Part shown: in pieces, positions 10,300 through 20,429 of the stretch
How positions within the stretch are numbered: the first letter of the stretch is position 1
How the letters are laid out: each line of letters starts with the position of its first letter
Assembly: GCA_030849805.1 (NCBI GenBank)
Contig: JASANZ010002151.1
Span: 1-55,176, forward strand
DNA length: 55,176 nt
Source: Sergeia podlipaevii
Lineage: Eukaryota; Euglenozoa; Kinetoplastea; Trypanosomatida; Trypanosomatidae
Direction: 5' to 3'
Translations under genes and position numbers: made by a program
Notes under the pieces: generated by a model
The model's database searches: none
Told to the model about the DNA's origin: nothing
Seen by the model: only the letters and a program-made list of their open reading frames with translations

Positions 10300-11643
10300 G
10301 GAAGAGAAGCACATGATACCGGTTGCAGCGAAGCCAGTATAAAAGGGCGGAAAGAAACGGCTGGTTGAAAACTAAAAAAGAAACTCCCCCTGTTCTTTGG
10401 CGTGCACGCTCTCTGCAATACTTGTTGTTGTTATGTGCGGGGAGATGCTGAATTTAGCATACTTGTGCTGATGATGAGTGTATTTGCTAGCTTGAAGTCT
10501 ATGTGCGTGTGATTGTGAGCATTTTGGTGATAGCGGGCAACAGTTGCTGAGATTTCTGTTGCTTAGTCATGATAGTCCCCCTCCTTTTTTTTTTCTTTTC
10601 ACTTCTGTTCTGATTTTATGTGTTTACTTCAGCTGCGCATCGATGTATGCTGCTGTGGAATATATAATTGGATTTTGATTGCTTTGTATGCTTAAAACAT
10701 TTTTTTTCCCTCTTTTTCTTTTGCGCTATGCTTAATGCTTTTTTTTTTTTTGCTGTTACTGCGATAACTAGTTACTTACTCTTCTTATATATATGTATGT
10801 ATATATGTATATGCGTATATAGAAGTACTGTGGTGCTGCTTCAAAACAAAACAAAAACTTTCTGTGCTAAAATGCGGGTATCCACATACTGTGGAACTTG
10901 GGGGTACTTCTTTGCCCAGCGCAACGTACACACAATCATATATATACATCTACACACATTTCATTTTGATGAAGTGTCTGTGAGTACGTTACGGATACAG
11001 ACAGAGACATTCATGCATGGGCGTATATGGGGGAAGTGAGAGAGAGAGAGAAAAAAAAGAAGGAATGTCTTTTTTTTTGGTTACGTGAAGGTACAACTGT
11101 GTCCCAGATTGAAGTTGTCGATATGACAGAGAGGGGATTGTATCATGCATAGCTACACTTGCTCCTTCTTTTTTTTTTACTTTTTTTTTTTCACTTGACC
11201 ACATCGTTGTTGTTTTCTTATTATTTCTTTATTTGTTTTGTCAACTTTTTTTTTTTGCAAATGCCGTCTGTGACAAATTCATTAAAACAAGAACAAAAAA
11301 CTGTTTTCCACACTTTTTTTTTTTTATACTGGACAATGAGTGACCCACTCAATCGAAGCATTTTTCCTTTTATTTAATCATTCCTTTTGTTTTCCTTTTC
11401 CTTTTACTTTTGTGATCTCTTCATACGACGATGCCAGTGAAGCTATCCTATACATTCTAGAGATTTTTATAGTATCTTCATATTTATATATTGTTGCCGT
11501 TGCAGCTGCTTGTTTTTGTTGAAGCTACGCAGTAGCTGAGCTCTCTCTCTGCTTCATTTTCATTTTCATTTCAGAGAGAGAGAGAGGAAGAGAGGGTTTA
11601 CACGTTTCATCTAGTATCTGAAGAGAGAGAGTGTGAGACTCTC
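10300..11643 (+). other. Intergenic, no gene seen
   Basis: About 1.3 kb of T-rich sequence with TA/TG repeats near 10785-10815. It ends in a CT/GA inverted repeat around the likely splice acceptor of the next gene. Confidence 0.6.
11538..11585 (+). promoter_or_regulatory. Potential hairpin enclosing a splice acceptor
   Basis: CTCTCTCTCTG at 11541-11551 is the exact reverse complement of CAGAGAGAGAG at 11572-11582. The loop of about 20 bases is itself a pyrimidine-rich tract. The candidate AG acceptor (11573-11574) sits in the 3' arm. Confidence 0.45.
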
Positions 11644-13047
11644 ATGTCTGTGCGACAACGTAGACGAGCTGCTGAGTTGCCACCGGAGGATAGTGTGCTC
11701 TCTGTTGTTAACCGCAACACTCGCCGAATTGATCTTAGCCAACAGAAAAATGCAGTGACTACTGACGTGCTGGAGGGGCTCCGTGACGTTCTTTATCTCA
11801 ATGACTTTTACACCCAGCTCTCTCTTTCCAACAATGTCATCAGAGACGATACCTTGGCGATGGTGTGTGCGTTGCTCAAGGAAAAGACTTACATTGAAAT
11901 TCTCGAGCTGCAGAACTGCAGCCTTGGCAATAAGGACTTTACGTTTTACTTGGTTCCAGCCATACTCTCCCGACACACAGTGAGGAAGATGGATATCAGC
12001 AACAATAAAGCGCTTGATGATTCCAGCGCTGACGCTATGTGCCGCCTTATAAAGGACGGAGATCTCGTGGAGCTACATCTTCTCGGCACGTCTTTGACCC
12101 ATCGCGGTGGTACGAAAATTGTGGAGGCGATGAGCGGGAACGGCTCACTTGAGGTGTGCGAGCTGCCCTTTACCGTTGGTTTTGGTATTATCGAACAAGC
12201 GAAGCTCTTTCTAGAACGTAATCAGTTACACTGCGCCATGGTGCGCGACGAACAGCTGCGGCAGACGGAGCTGGAGGAGATGGTTGAAGTGGCGGATGGT
12301 GTGGAGCGTAACACTCTCTTGAAGCGTGTGCTTGCATCTCCACTCGCCCACATGAGCGACGGTTCTCCTCTTGGTACAAACAAGACACAGGCGGCGAAGA
12401 CAGCAAGCGAAGGAGGTGGCAGGTGGGGTGTTGAGCACAGTATACACAACGCGAAGAACGTGGGTCTGACCCCTGGGATCGCCAAACAAGAGCAGTTCAA
12501 TCTTGCGCGGTACAAGATGGATCGAGGCCGCAAGAATGCACTGAAAGAAGGACGCTATATTGCGCCCTCACGCGCGGTGTCATCCCGCACTCTCAGCGGT
12601 GCCAGCTCCGTGCCCTCGCTCACAGAGTACTCTCGCATCTATGGTCGTCAGTCCACGTTATCTGGTCATCTGCCACCGATTCGCGGAGGAGGAGAAGGTG
12701 GTGTTGGTGGTGATGGAGATAGCATCAGCGGCTGCAGCCGAAGTGGTGGCGTGACGTTGGACAGAGCGGTACCTGCCTTGCGGGAGAGCATGCTGTGTTG
12801 TTCGCCTGCAGGCGCACTGATGCTCCTACCTAGCGCCACCCCGCGTCACCGTCAGGAGTATCAATACAGATCCAATAATATGCTCGGCTCCTTGGAGAGC
12901 GTTTCTTTGAAGGATTGGACAGATCCTGCTGTTAGGAAGGCACTAACGCAGCTTCACCTGCTTAGTGAGCGGAGCCAGCTGCGTGATGAATATCGTGCGC
13001 ATGCTCGTCGCCAACTCAGAGAGAAGCGGGGCCTTCCCACCGACTGA
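11644..13047 (+). CDS. Leucine-rich-repeat protein
   Basis: A 467-residue ORF with an ATG at 11644. Residues about 20-180 contain several RNase-inhibitor-type leucine-rich repeats, visible as TQLSLSNNVI, EILELQNCSLG, RKMDISNNKALDD and VELHLLGTSLTHRG, spaced by about 28 residues. The repeat domain is followed by a helix (residues ~195-225). A long basic, Ser/Gly-rich linker then leads to a charged C-terminal helix ending LREKRGLPTD. Such short-LRR proteins with coiled tails are frequent among flagellar and basal-body proteins in trypanosomatids. LRRs are protein-binding surfaces, and no enzymatic domain is visible. The precise role is unknown. Confidence 0.7.
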   Translation: MSVRQRRRAAELPPEDSVLSVVNRNTRRIDLSQQKNAVTTDVLEGLRDVLYLNDFYTQLSLSNNVIRDDTLAMVCALLKEKTYIEILELQNCSLGNKDFTFYLVPAILSRHTVRKMDISNNKALDDSSADAMCRLIKDGDLVELHLLGTSLTHRGGTKIVEAMSGNGSLEVCELPFTVGFGIIEQAKLFLERNQLHCAMVRDEQLRQTELEEMVEVADGVERNTLLKRVLASPLAHMSDGSPLGTNKTQAAKTASEGGGRWGVEHSIHNAKNVGLTPGIAKQEQFNLARYKMDRGRKNALKEGRYIAPSRAVSSRTLSGASSVPSLTEYSRIYGRQSTLSGHLPPIRGGGEGGVGGDGDSISGCSRSGGVTLDRAVPALRESMLCCSPAGALMLLPSATPRHRQEYQYRSNNMLGSLESVSLKDWTDPAVRKALTQLHLLSERSQLRDEYRAHARRQLREKRGLPTD

Positions 13048-13747
13048 TGAGTGTTCATTGAATTCATTTTTTTTCTCTTATTTTGCCTATGCATGTGAGC
13101 ATATATATGTTTGAACGCTCAACTAAAAAAAAATGCTTGCTCAGGACATCTGCTGCTGAATTGCGTACGATTCTCTTCTTTTCTTTTCTGTCTATGTGCC
13201 TGCCTGTCTGCGCACATGTGTGTGTGTGTGTCTGCGGAGGATTATGGAAAAGCTGGTTGCATTATGTAAAATATGAAGGAGAATAATGGCTATGTAAAAG
13301 TACGTTTGCTGTAAAACTGTTTTTTGGCATTTTTTTTTTCTAAGTTTCTGTTCTTTTTTTTTTTTTACGTTTGCACGATTTTTTAAAGCCTTTTATTTTA
13401 AGTTGCTAACCAACTTCTCTGTACACTACAATTTTTTTTTTTTGAACGGGTGTTGCTTCACTCTTTGAAAGCGCTTTAACATTACCAATAAAAAGGGGAA
13501 AAAAATATCAGCGTGCTTTGTCAAGCCACTATACGTTCTCTTTGCATTTACAAGATGTGTCTTGCGGTACAAAGGCTTATCTTCTCTTGTTTATTCTTGA
13601 TGTGATCTCTCGCACATGCATATACACGCGCTCTACTATTTTTTTTTTGCTCCTTTTATCTCTTGCATTTTTTTATTTTTTCATAGCAGAACACAGAAGT
13701 TTAAGTTTTTCTTTTTCACTACATATCCATTTACATTTGCGTTCTGG
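13048..13747 (+). other. Intergenic, T-rich
   Basis: No gene seen. It contains a GT repeat near 13217-13232 and many T runs. It carries the acceptor region of the SH3 gene at its 3' end. Confidence 0.6.
13632..13689 (+). promoter_or_regulatory. Predicted spliced-leader acceptor
   Basis: A T-rich tract runs into AG at 13685-13686 and 13688-13689, about 60 bases before the SH3 gene ATG at 13748. Confidence 0.5.
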
Positions 13748-14644
13748 ATGGAGCACTTTTATCGTGCTTTGCATAGCTTCAAAGCGGAAGAGATTGTGGA
13801 GCTTAGCGTTAACAAGGGAGAGTTGCTGCGCGCCGTTGATGACGTCGTACAAGACGGATGGATCAAGGTAGAAGTGGTGGACGACAAGGATCGTCGCGGC
13901 TTTGTGCCTCTCTCTTACCTCCAGCGTGAGGGTGAGGGAACTAGCCCTACAAGGGCATCCTCTCAGCAGCAACAGCGGCAGCAATCACTGTCACAGCGTC
14001 AACACTATAGTGTAGAGCGAAGACGCAGCGAGAGTGGCCACAGCTCACCTGGACGGCCGTCGGGTGCTCAGAGCACGAGCCCGTACCAGCAGCCGCGCTC
14101 GCCTCGTTCTTTTTCTTCAGCAGCACAACAGTACGGCGATTCTATTGCCCGTCATGACTCTCCAAAACAACGGCAACAGCGCACACCGCGAACATCCCCG
14201 TATAAGGGCACTAGTGCGGGCTCCAGTGGTGGCTCTCCACAAGGCCGCCTAACCGTTACGGAGGACCCACAGTATGGAAGTCGCAGCTCGCCCATGCCGT
14301 CGGCCTCTGGCGGTGCTGAAGCTGCACGTCCTTTGACACCAGCACAGGCGGCAAGCGGCCCAGTCAGTCGCGATCTTCTCTCCAATCCAAATAGCGTTGT
14401 CGACACTTTCATGAAGAATGAGATCTACTTTAAGCAACTGATGCGCCAGCGGTCGGACGCGTTGTCGGTGATGCAAACAGAGCTTGAGGAGGCGATGACA
14501 GAGGTGGCCGCGTGCAAGGATAAGCAGGTTGCACTCAGCCGTAAGCTTCGTGACTTGGATCAAGTCGTGGACCACGAGCGCCGCAGGTCGGCAGAGCGTG
14601 TGGAGGAGGAAAAGGCGTTTGTTGCCCAGATCGCTCGTATGTAA
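13748..14644 (+). CDS. SH3-domain protein with C-terminal coiled coil
   Basis: The frame is open from further upstream, but that part is poly-Phe from the T-rich leader. The first sensible ATG is 13748 (MEHFYRALHSF), giving 298 residues. Residues 1-60 fit an SH3 fold: ALHSFKAEEIVELSVNKGE matches the ALYxFxAxxxxELxxxxGD block. A DGWIKVE strand and GFVPLSYLQ (the usual GLFPxNYV end) follow. Residues 65-215 are Ser/Pro/Gln/Arg-rich and likely disordered. Residues about 225-298 form a coiled coil (MRQRSDALSVMQTELEEAM). SH3 domains bind proline-rich peptides and are sparse in trypanosomatids. A scaffold role is inferred. Confidence 0.75.
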   Translation: MEHFYRALHSFKAEEIVELSVNKGELLRAVDDVVQDGWIKVEVVDDKDRRGFVPLSYLQREGEGTSPTRASSQQQQRQQSLSQRQHYSVERRRSESGHSSPGRPSGAQSTSPYQQPRSPRSFSSAAQQYGDSIARHDSPKQRQQRTPRTSPYKGTSAGSSGGSPQGRLTVTEDPQYGSRSSPMPSASGGAEAARPLTPAQAASGPVSRDLLSNPNSVVDTFMKNEIYFKQLMRQRSDALSVMQTELEEAMTEVAACKDKQVALSRKLRDLDQVVDHERRRSAERVEEEKAFVAQIARM

Positions 14645-15530
14645 TGGTGGTCTGGTGACTGCACCTTCTCCCAAATAGAGGCACGCTTCTCTTGAAAAGT
14701 GAAAAATGAAAAATGATGGTATCGGCTAGATCGGTATCCTTTAGACAGTTCCACAAAGGTTCTATGTGGGATATATATATACATACATTGCTTGTTTGAG
14801 TGAGCGAGTGTGTGTGTTTGTGAGAACGGGCATGCTTGACTGAGTTCAATTTTTAGAGTAGATAGATGCTGCGCGCACGTATAGCAGTGCTTGCTGTTTG
14901 CCGATCTTTCGTGTGTACTTGATTTGGCTACTGACATGCTATGTGTATTGTGTCTTGCCGCTATTATCATCATTCATTTATTTGCTGATTATTACTTTTT
15001 TTTGTTTGTTTATTTATATATTAATTTTATTGCTTTTTTTTTTTTTAGAGCAACTGTATAGACCTTAGATCGATGAAAACAACAATAATAAAAAAAGATT
15101 TTTTTTTTTAAATGCAGGCGTGAGAGAGAAGTATATATATTTACTGGAAATGAATTTCTGCTTTCTAAGAGTTGAATGACTCCTTCTTATTTTTTTTTTT
15201 TGAATAAAACATCTTCTGTTATCTCTTCTTTTGTCTCTTGTATTCTTAGAAAGTTGCGTTTTGTTGTTTCCGCAGCGCCGAATTATCGGTATTTATTGAA
15301 TCAAAAGTATTGTCTCCACTCCACATAACAAGATCTTTTTCTTCTTGCAGGTAAGCAGTGTCACAACCTATTTTGTTGCTGCCAAGCTTTTGCACTGTTT
15401 GGCGCCAATTTGCGAGTTGTTGGTTATTAAATCTGCGGCAGATATATACACTGCATAAACTCCTTGCTGAAAGATCCCCGCACGTACATTTTTGAATTAA
15501 AAGGGATCCTTATATATAAAATTGAGTGCG
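14645..15530 (+). other. Intergenic, no gene seen
   Basis: AT-rich sequence with T/A runs. A pyrimidine tract with CTTCTTGCAG ends at 15350, a probable trans-splice acceptor for the gene at 15531. Confidence 0.55.
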
Positions 15531-16619
15531 ATGTTTCGGTCACCTACGCTATTTTTGCTCATTATAGCAGTAGTGAGCTTTTTGCTCATCTGCAGTTGCA
15601 CTCTAGCAGACGCAGACACGGTAATCACTCCTTTGTGTGCTGAGGTGCGCGGATTTGCTGGGGAGTACAATGACCATCTTGTGATTCCTGTTACAGAGGC
15701 AGTCACATCTGACTCCCCTATCATTCTCGCTGCACACGCTTTCCCAGATTTTCTGGACGAGACGGTACAGAGGTGGTTAGAGATTACCGCTGACTACAGC
15801 GTCGAAGCAGGAGCAAAGAGTACCTTATCGGGCCAGAACGGTGTCTTGAAACTCTCTAGTGTAGCGGCAAACACAAACATCGAGGTACGTATTAAGCGCT
15901 TGCGTGTTGATGGTCCGGCTCCCTTTAGGTTCTTCAGCTTTCGCGCCAACAAGCCCACATGTTTCATTGACGTGAGCCCTCAGAATTGTTTTATCGCTCC
16001 AGTTCCGTCGGGTGGCATGACGGTGTACTTCAAGACCACTCCTACATCTGGGTACACTTCTGCAAAGGTGAACATTGTAGACGACGGCGAGAAGACCGCT
16101 GGCACCATTTTTGTTCTCTCTCGGGACAGACAGTCCTGGGAGGAACACAGCGATGGTGCCGTCATCGCGAACGTGCCAATTGTTGAGTTCACGTACACAT
16201 CCCCAAGCGGCAGTGCGCCGGCGTACCACCTTCTCCATGTGGGCATCACCTGGGGCACAGAAGATCATTCCAGCACGCCCACAGGGAAGAAGGGGGCTGA
16301 GAGTTCCACTCCAGGTCCAGTGCCTACCAGCAGCACCAGTCCCACAGCCGCGCCACACAAGGCGAAGTCTGGCTGGTCCGGTTTATCTGTGTTTTTAGTT
16401 ATTCTTTGTCTTGCTGCTGTGACGTACATGGCGGTGGGATCGTATTACAACTACACCACACTCGGCATGACCGAGTTTCCTGATATGATTCCGCATATTG
16501 CCATCTTTATTGGTTGCGGTCGGTTTCTGCAGCTGTGCTTTGCACGTTGCATGCGTAGAAGTGGCAGCCACGTTGAGTATGACTCTATCAATGGAGATGA
16601 CAACCCATACAGGACGTAA
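15531..16619 (+). CDS. Type I membrane protein, Atg27 / mannose-6-phosphate-receptor-like
   Basis: A 362-residue protein starting at the ATG at 15531; an in-frame TTG just upstream is not used. Residues 1-27 are a signal peptide (FLLIIAVVSFLLICSCTLA). The lumenal part is Cys-poor and strand-rich, and is followed by a Ser/Thr/Pro stalk (about 245-280). A transmembrane helix lies at about 285-305. Immediately after it, YYNYTTLGMTEFPDMIPH resembles the YNxxxxGxxxxExIPH segment that follows the membrane helix in Atg27 and M6PR-type (MRH) receptors. The short basic tail ends in acidic polar residues. Family members cycle between Golgi, endosomes and autophagic membranes. The lumenal MRH fold itself is not confirmed, so cargo binding is uncertain. 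Confidence 0.55.
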   Translation: MFRSPTLFLLIIAVVSFLLICSCTLADADTVITPLCAEVRGFAGEYNDHLVIPVTEAVTSDSPIILAAHAFPDFLDETVQRWLEITADYSVEAGAKSTLSGQNGVLKLSSVAANTNIEVRIKRLRVDGPAPFRFFSFRANKPTCFIDVSPQNCFIAPVPSGGMTVYFKTTPTSGYTSAKVNIVDDGEKTAGTIFVLSRDRQSWEEHSDGAVIANVPIVEFTYTSPSGSAPAYHLLHVGITWGTEDHSSTPTGKKGAESSTPGPVPTSSTSPTAAPHKAKSGWSGLSVFLVILCLAAVTYMAVGSYYNYTTLGMTEFPDMIPHIAIFIGCGRFLQLCFARCMRRSGSHVEYDSINGDDNPYRT

Positions 16620-17157
16620 AGTAAAGAAGGAGGAGGAGAATGAAGGAAGAAAAGAAAGAAAGAGAAAAAAAAAAAAGGAAATGCGTAAAGCAGTCAATGT
16701 GCTCGACGTACTACAGCGCATTATGAAAAAGGCAAAAAAAGTGCATAAAGCGAAATACGTGGTGTGCTGAGAGGTATCATTTAGTTGAGTGTCGACTAGT
16801 TTTTCTTTTGTGACGTATTATCGTTCTCTGTGTATCTTTGGTAGTAGTAGTACAAGTTTTCATTTTTTTTTTTTTTTTACCAATTGCGGAAATGCCGTGC
16901 CTTTCTTGCTTCTCAAGGGGCACTCAGTGTCTTTATACATTTTGGAAGAGCGTCCTTTTTGAAATTCGTCTGCTTTCGTGCTTTTGCTTTTCCGTACCAT
17001 TTTTTTTTTTTTTTTTGCGCGCTATTTGAAGTAATTTTATATACAGTGTTTGCTGTAAGTAGACGGTTTTATTTCGTATTTTTGTTTCTGTATATTTTCT
17101 CAGAAAATAGATCGCACATACACCCACCCTTCACTTAAGTTGTTAATATATCTTTTG
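16620..17157 (+). other. Intergenic, T-rich
   Basis: No gene seen. It contains a purine-rich 3'UTR-like stretch (16620-16690) and several long T runs upstream of the next gene. Confidence 0.55.
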
Positions 17158-18432
17158 ATGAGGTGTGCAGGGATTCTTGTAGCCTCACGTGGGAGCAGCA
17201 CCAGTAGCACTGCTGCTTTTCTTGAGCAGCGCCGGTACATCACTCGTCTCTACACTTCATATTTTGCCGGAAGGCTGTACCCAACCCAGATGGTTCTCCC
17301 GAAGGCAAGGCTGCCTGTTGGTGTGACCGCTACTAGTGCACGCTCCGGTGCCAAGAACGCTTCAGCAGCGACAAGGGAAGGCGCAGCGGGAAGTGCGGCG
17401 AACGCAGAGACGGAGGGGGTATCGTGGAAGCAGGTGGACAACACTGATCTTGTGCATACTAACATGCAGCGCGCTGGTAGAGAACTCACAGAACAAGTGC
17501 CTGCTCGCCCTTACGTTCCCCTGGAAGAAGTGGCGAAGATCGAATTGCAAGGCGACTACTTGTCTGAAGGCGGCCTGCACCAAGAGGCGCTTGAGCACTA
17601 TGGCGTGGTTGCCAAGGCGTATGATATTGCTTACCCTGAGAGCCACTCGCAGCGTGTTGGGATCCGCATTAAGCTTGCGGGAGCGTTACGACGAACAGGG
17701 CGGCTTGAGAGCAGCAAGGCGATTGTAGAGGTGGCACTTACAATGCTGGATGCTTCTCAAGCCCCGTCACTGGAGCTGCTTGTTGAGGCTCTGCTTGAGC
17801 TAGGCCTGTCAAAGGAGACACTTGATGAGACAGACGCTGGTGCGGTGTGGGAGGAGGCTCTCGCAGTGGTGGAACAATACCACAACTTTGGTGACTCCCA
17901 CCGCATGTTGCGACTTTTACCGCGCCTAAGCCGCAGATTCAATCTCAACTATGAGGAGAAGTTCCTATACTACTCACCCTTCGACTATGATCGTGTTTTT
18001 GCTATTGTGGACCAATGCCTTGAGCATGCTGAGCAGTTCTACCGCACCAAATGCGACTCTGAAGGAGTTATTCGTGTTCTTCAGCACCGCAAGGAGCTGA
18101 TAGACCGCAAGTTCTTCAATATGCGCGATTTTGCAGGACGCATTCATACAATGCGTGGCCACTGGATGCGTCGGGCCAACGTGCTCACCAATGCGCCGAC
18201 CCCCGAGGAGTTGCTCCGCTACTCTCCAACTGTGCATCAGGTGCATCGCGACTTCAAGTATGAGCTCAACGCCCCAATTGGCCGCGAGAAGGAGGTGCAG
18301 CAGGGCGTGAACCGTGTGGTCCAGGATATGGGTAATCCGTATCGTCGCCGTGGCGTCCAGTCGCAGCGCATGATGCGGGATGCGGACTATAACTTTGCTC
18401 GTTACACACGCGCGAGGGAGTTTAGCGATTAG
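17158..18432 (+). CDS. Probable mitochondrial TPR-like protein
   Basis: A 424-residue protein starting at the ATG at 17158 (MRCAGILVASRG); the upstream frame is open only from a TTG. The first ~40 residues are Arg/Ser/Ala-rich without acids, typical of a mitochondrial presequence. Residues about 125-260 contain tetratricopeptide-like helix pairs (GDYLSEGGLHQEALEHYGVV; IKLAGALRRTGRLESSKAI). The conserved-looking C-terminal half has aromatic-rich helices (YYSPFDYDRVFAIVDQCLEH) and an Arg-rich tail (YRRRGVQSQRMMRD). It could belong to a mitochondrial complex or the mitoribosome; I do not recognise it specifically. The compact 3' end (TAG at 18430) is followed by a pyrimidine tract. Confidence 0.6.
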   Translation: MRCAGILVASRGSSTSSTAAFLEQRRYITRLYTSYFAGRLYPTQMVLPKARLPVGVTATSARSGAKNASAATREGAAGSAANAETEGVSWKQVDNTDLVHTNMQRAGRELTEQVPARPYVPLEEVAKIELQGDYLSEGGLHQEALEHYGVVAKAYDIAYPESHSQRVGIRIKLAGALRRTGRLESSKAIVEVALTMLDASQAPSLELLVEALLELGLSKETLDETDAGAVWEEALAVVEQYHNFGDSHRMLRLLPRLSRRFNLNYEEKFLYYSPFDYDRVFAIVDQCLEHAEQFYRTKCDSEGVIRVLQHRKELIDRKFFNMRDFAGRIHTMRGHWMRRANVLTNAPTPEELLRYSPTVHQVHRDFKYELNAPIGREKEVQQGVNRVVQDMGNPYRRRGVQSQRMMRDADYNFARYTRAREFSD

Positions 18433-19046
18433 TGTTTGCTCACTATTTTTTTTTCTTCTTCTTTTTTGTTCTGTGGTTATGTCGCGCCTGCGTGCAAGTG
18501 CGATGTTTGAGTGGACCGAGAGGGCGGAAGAGAAAGAAAGAGAGAGAAGAAAAAAGTGAGATGTGATTGTTATGATGGCGTGCTGAGTGGATGATTGCGT
18601 GTTCTTTAAAGAGGAGCGTTTTTTCATTTCAGGTTGGATGAGAATCACATATAAACAAAAAAAATATTACCACACAAAAAAGAAGATACCACAGAAAAGA
18701 AGAGGGAGCAATCATTAATGCTTTCTTCCTTTTTTATTTTCTTTTGATAAAATAAGGCCGTGAAATCATATATTTTGTGTTTTTTTGCCATCGATTGTTT
18801 GTGAAAAGCAAAATCATATACAGGGCCTTGATCATTCCAATAGCTGTTCAGTTGAGGAAAAATACATTTTTTTTTTTGCCTTCTCGATATTATGCAAGCA
18901 AACATTAGAAAAACAAGGCGATAACAACAACAAATATAAACGTAAAGCAAAGGAAGACACACGCACCTGTGCTCACATAGATTGTGGATACTCACGCGCC
19001 AGCAATATACATACATCTATATACATACCCTAGTGAGCGCAGGTCA
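18433..19046 (+). other. Intergenic, no gene seen
   Basis: A-rich and T-rich blocks without an ORF of note. The region just upstream of 19047 contains several CAG/TAG acceptors after short pyrimidine tracts. Confidence 0.55.
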
Positions 19047-19496
19047 ATGTCATCCAGTATTGCAAACGCGCCCCCAAACTATCTGCGGCTGAAGCGCTAC
19101 AATCGCACTATCTTTTTGCACTGTGATTTTCAGCAGGACACTGTGCAGTTCATTAAGGAGCGCATTGAAAAGCTGACCAGCCGTACCTTCTACACAATCC
19201 GTCTCTATCTGGGTAAACAGAACTTGGATGACTTTTCTACGCTGCTCAACTGCGGTATTGAACAGGATGGCACTGAGCTGGTAATTGTTTTTTCAAAAGG
19301 CAAGAACGTGGATGGTGATCACGTGTGGGAGCCACTGGAGCAGGCAATGAACCCACCTAAGGCGTACGATCACACGGCAGCTGCAACAAGCGGGGTGGAG
19401 GAAGGAGCTGCAGCAGCGGCAGCGGCAGTGGTAATCACTGAAGAGACCGCGCGTGTGGGCTTTCCGGATGCTCCCGATATTGAACGTGTCGTTTAA
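19047..19496 (+). CDS. Ubiquitin-like, elongin-B-like protein
   Basis: A 149-residue protein; the ATG at 19047 gives [19 protein letters not shown]. Residues 12-95 look like a ubiquitin-fold domain of elongin-B type. A strand with basic residues ([17 protein letters not shown]) is followed by a helix ([15 protein letters not shown]), an [21 protein letters not shown] stretch that matches the '[20 protein letters not shown]' region of elongin B, and a last strand ELVIVFSK. It continues with a [14 protein letters not shown] segment, also reminiscent of the elongin B tail (PFSSPPELPDVMKP). Elongin B partners elongin C in cullin E3 ligases. This identity rests on pattern only. Confidence 0.55.
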   Translation: MSSSIANAPPNYLRLKRYNRTIFLHCDFQQDTVQFIKERIEKLTSRTFYTIRLYLGKQNLDDFSTLLNCGIEQDGTELVIVFSKGKNVDGDHVWEPLEQAMNPPKAYDHTAAATSGVEEGAAAAAAAVVITEETARVGFPDAPDIERVV

Positions 19497-20066
19497 TGTG
19501 AAATCAGAGAGGGGGAGCAGATGTGGTTTATTTTTGATCTTTGAATGAGTGAATAATTGCTGTCCTTTCTTATTTTCTTCTTGTTGCGTGTGCCGTTGAG
19601 CTTTTTTTTTTTTTCTCCCTTGTGGGAGCACGGAGAGTCTTGCTCGTGATTGTTTCATTGATGTAAACTTAGAAAGCCTGTAGGTTTTTTTTTTTTTGCT
19701 TGTGTAGGGGTTTGGAGCATAAGCGGAGCTCTCGCTCCATTGTTGTTGTTCCTTGTTATTACTATTATTTGTGTTCTCGCGCTAGCCAATTTGAATATGT
19801 GTATATTAGATCAGCTATTGGGGCATGGAGCAAAGACTTTATAAAAAAGGTCTTTCCACATTTAGTGCCATCATCTGCTTTTGTCTAGAAACTGAAGTTC
19901 CTCTTTTTTTTTTGTATTTCTGTACGCGCCTTGCTATCTTTTGCATCATTTATTATCACAAAGGAATTGATTTTTTTTTTCCAATTATAGAGTACTTATT
20001 ACTGTTTCCTTTGGCACATCCACACAAAGCAACGGCAAGCAAAAACAAACAATACAAAGTAGGAAT
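19497..20066 (+). other. Intergenic, no gene seen
   Basis: T-rich spacer with TTATT repeats and several T runs. A pyrimidine stretch around 20000-20020 precedes CACAAAGCAACGGCAAG, the probable acceptor region for the gene at 20067. Confidence 0.5.
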
Positions 20067-20429
20067 ATGGTGGTGGCTAATGGCGAGTGTCCTTACGGCG
20101 AAGGTGTCAATGCCGTTGTGCTTGCCGAGGCCTTTCGTCGTGCGCAGATGGTAGGCCGGGTGTACCCAACAATAGCTGAGTTTCCTCCCAGCGTTTCTAG
20201 GGACGCTGTGGAGCACGTCTATCTCCCTTTCATTCACTCTGATGTAATGAGTCGCATGCAGAACGTTAGAGTGTCTCAACCCACTCATCCAATCTACACA
20301 TGCGCTCCTGATGCTGTCAGTCTTCGTAGATGCAGTATGAACAGCAGTGATTGCCTACTCACATTGGGCGGTGACGCTATAACAGCCTTTCTCCCACTTG
20401 CTGAAGTTCTAGGCCAGAGCTTTTTTTGA
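20067..20429 (+). CDS. Small hypothetical protein
   Basis: A 120-residue ORF from ATG to TGA. Its composition is gene-like (balanced, not homopolymer-derived), with helices (GEGVNAVVLAEAFRRAQMVG) and many Cys/Met residues in the second half (MNSSDCLLTLGGDAITAFLP). There is no signal peptide, membrane helix or motif I recognise. It is located between the elongin-B-like gene and a 974-aa unknown, in the same orientation. Its codon use resembles that of its neighbours, which supports it as real. Confidence 0.5.
   Translation: MVVANGECPYGEGVNAVVLAEAFRRAQMVGRVYPTIAEFPPSVSRDAVEHVYLPFIHSDVMSRMQNVRVSQPTHPIYTCAPDAVSLRRCSMNSSDCLLTLGGDAITAFLPLAEVLGQSFF

Noticed and set aside
10471..10550. Possible C/D-box snoRNA (ATGATGA and CTGA about 75 bases apart)
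   Set aside because: The boxes occur easily by chance and no terminal stem pairs the flanks. No repeat copy was seen.
15341..15358. CAG-GTAAGC, resembling a cis-intron donor
   Set aside because: It follows a pyrimidine tract as an acceptor and there is no upstream exon. It is taken as a trans-splice acceptor.
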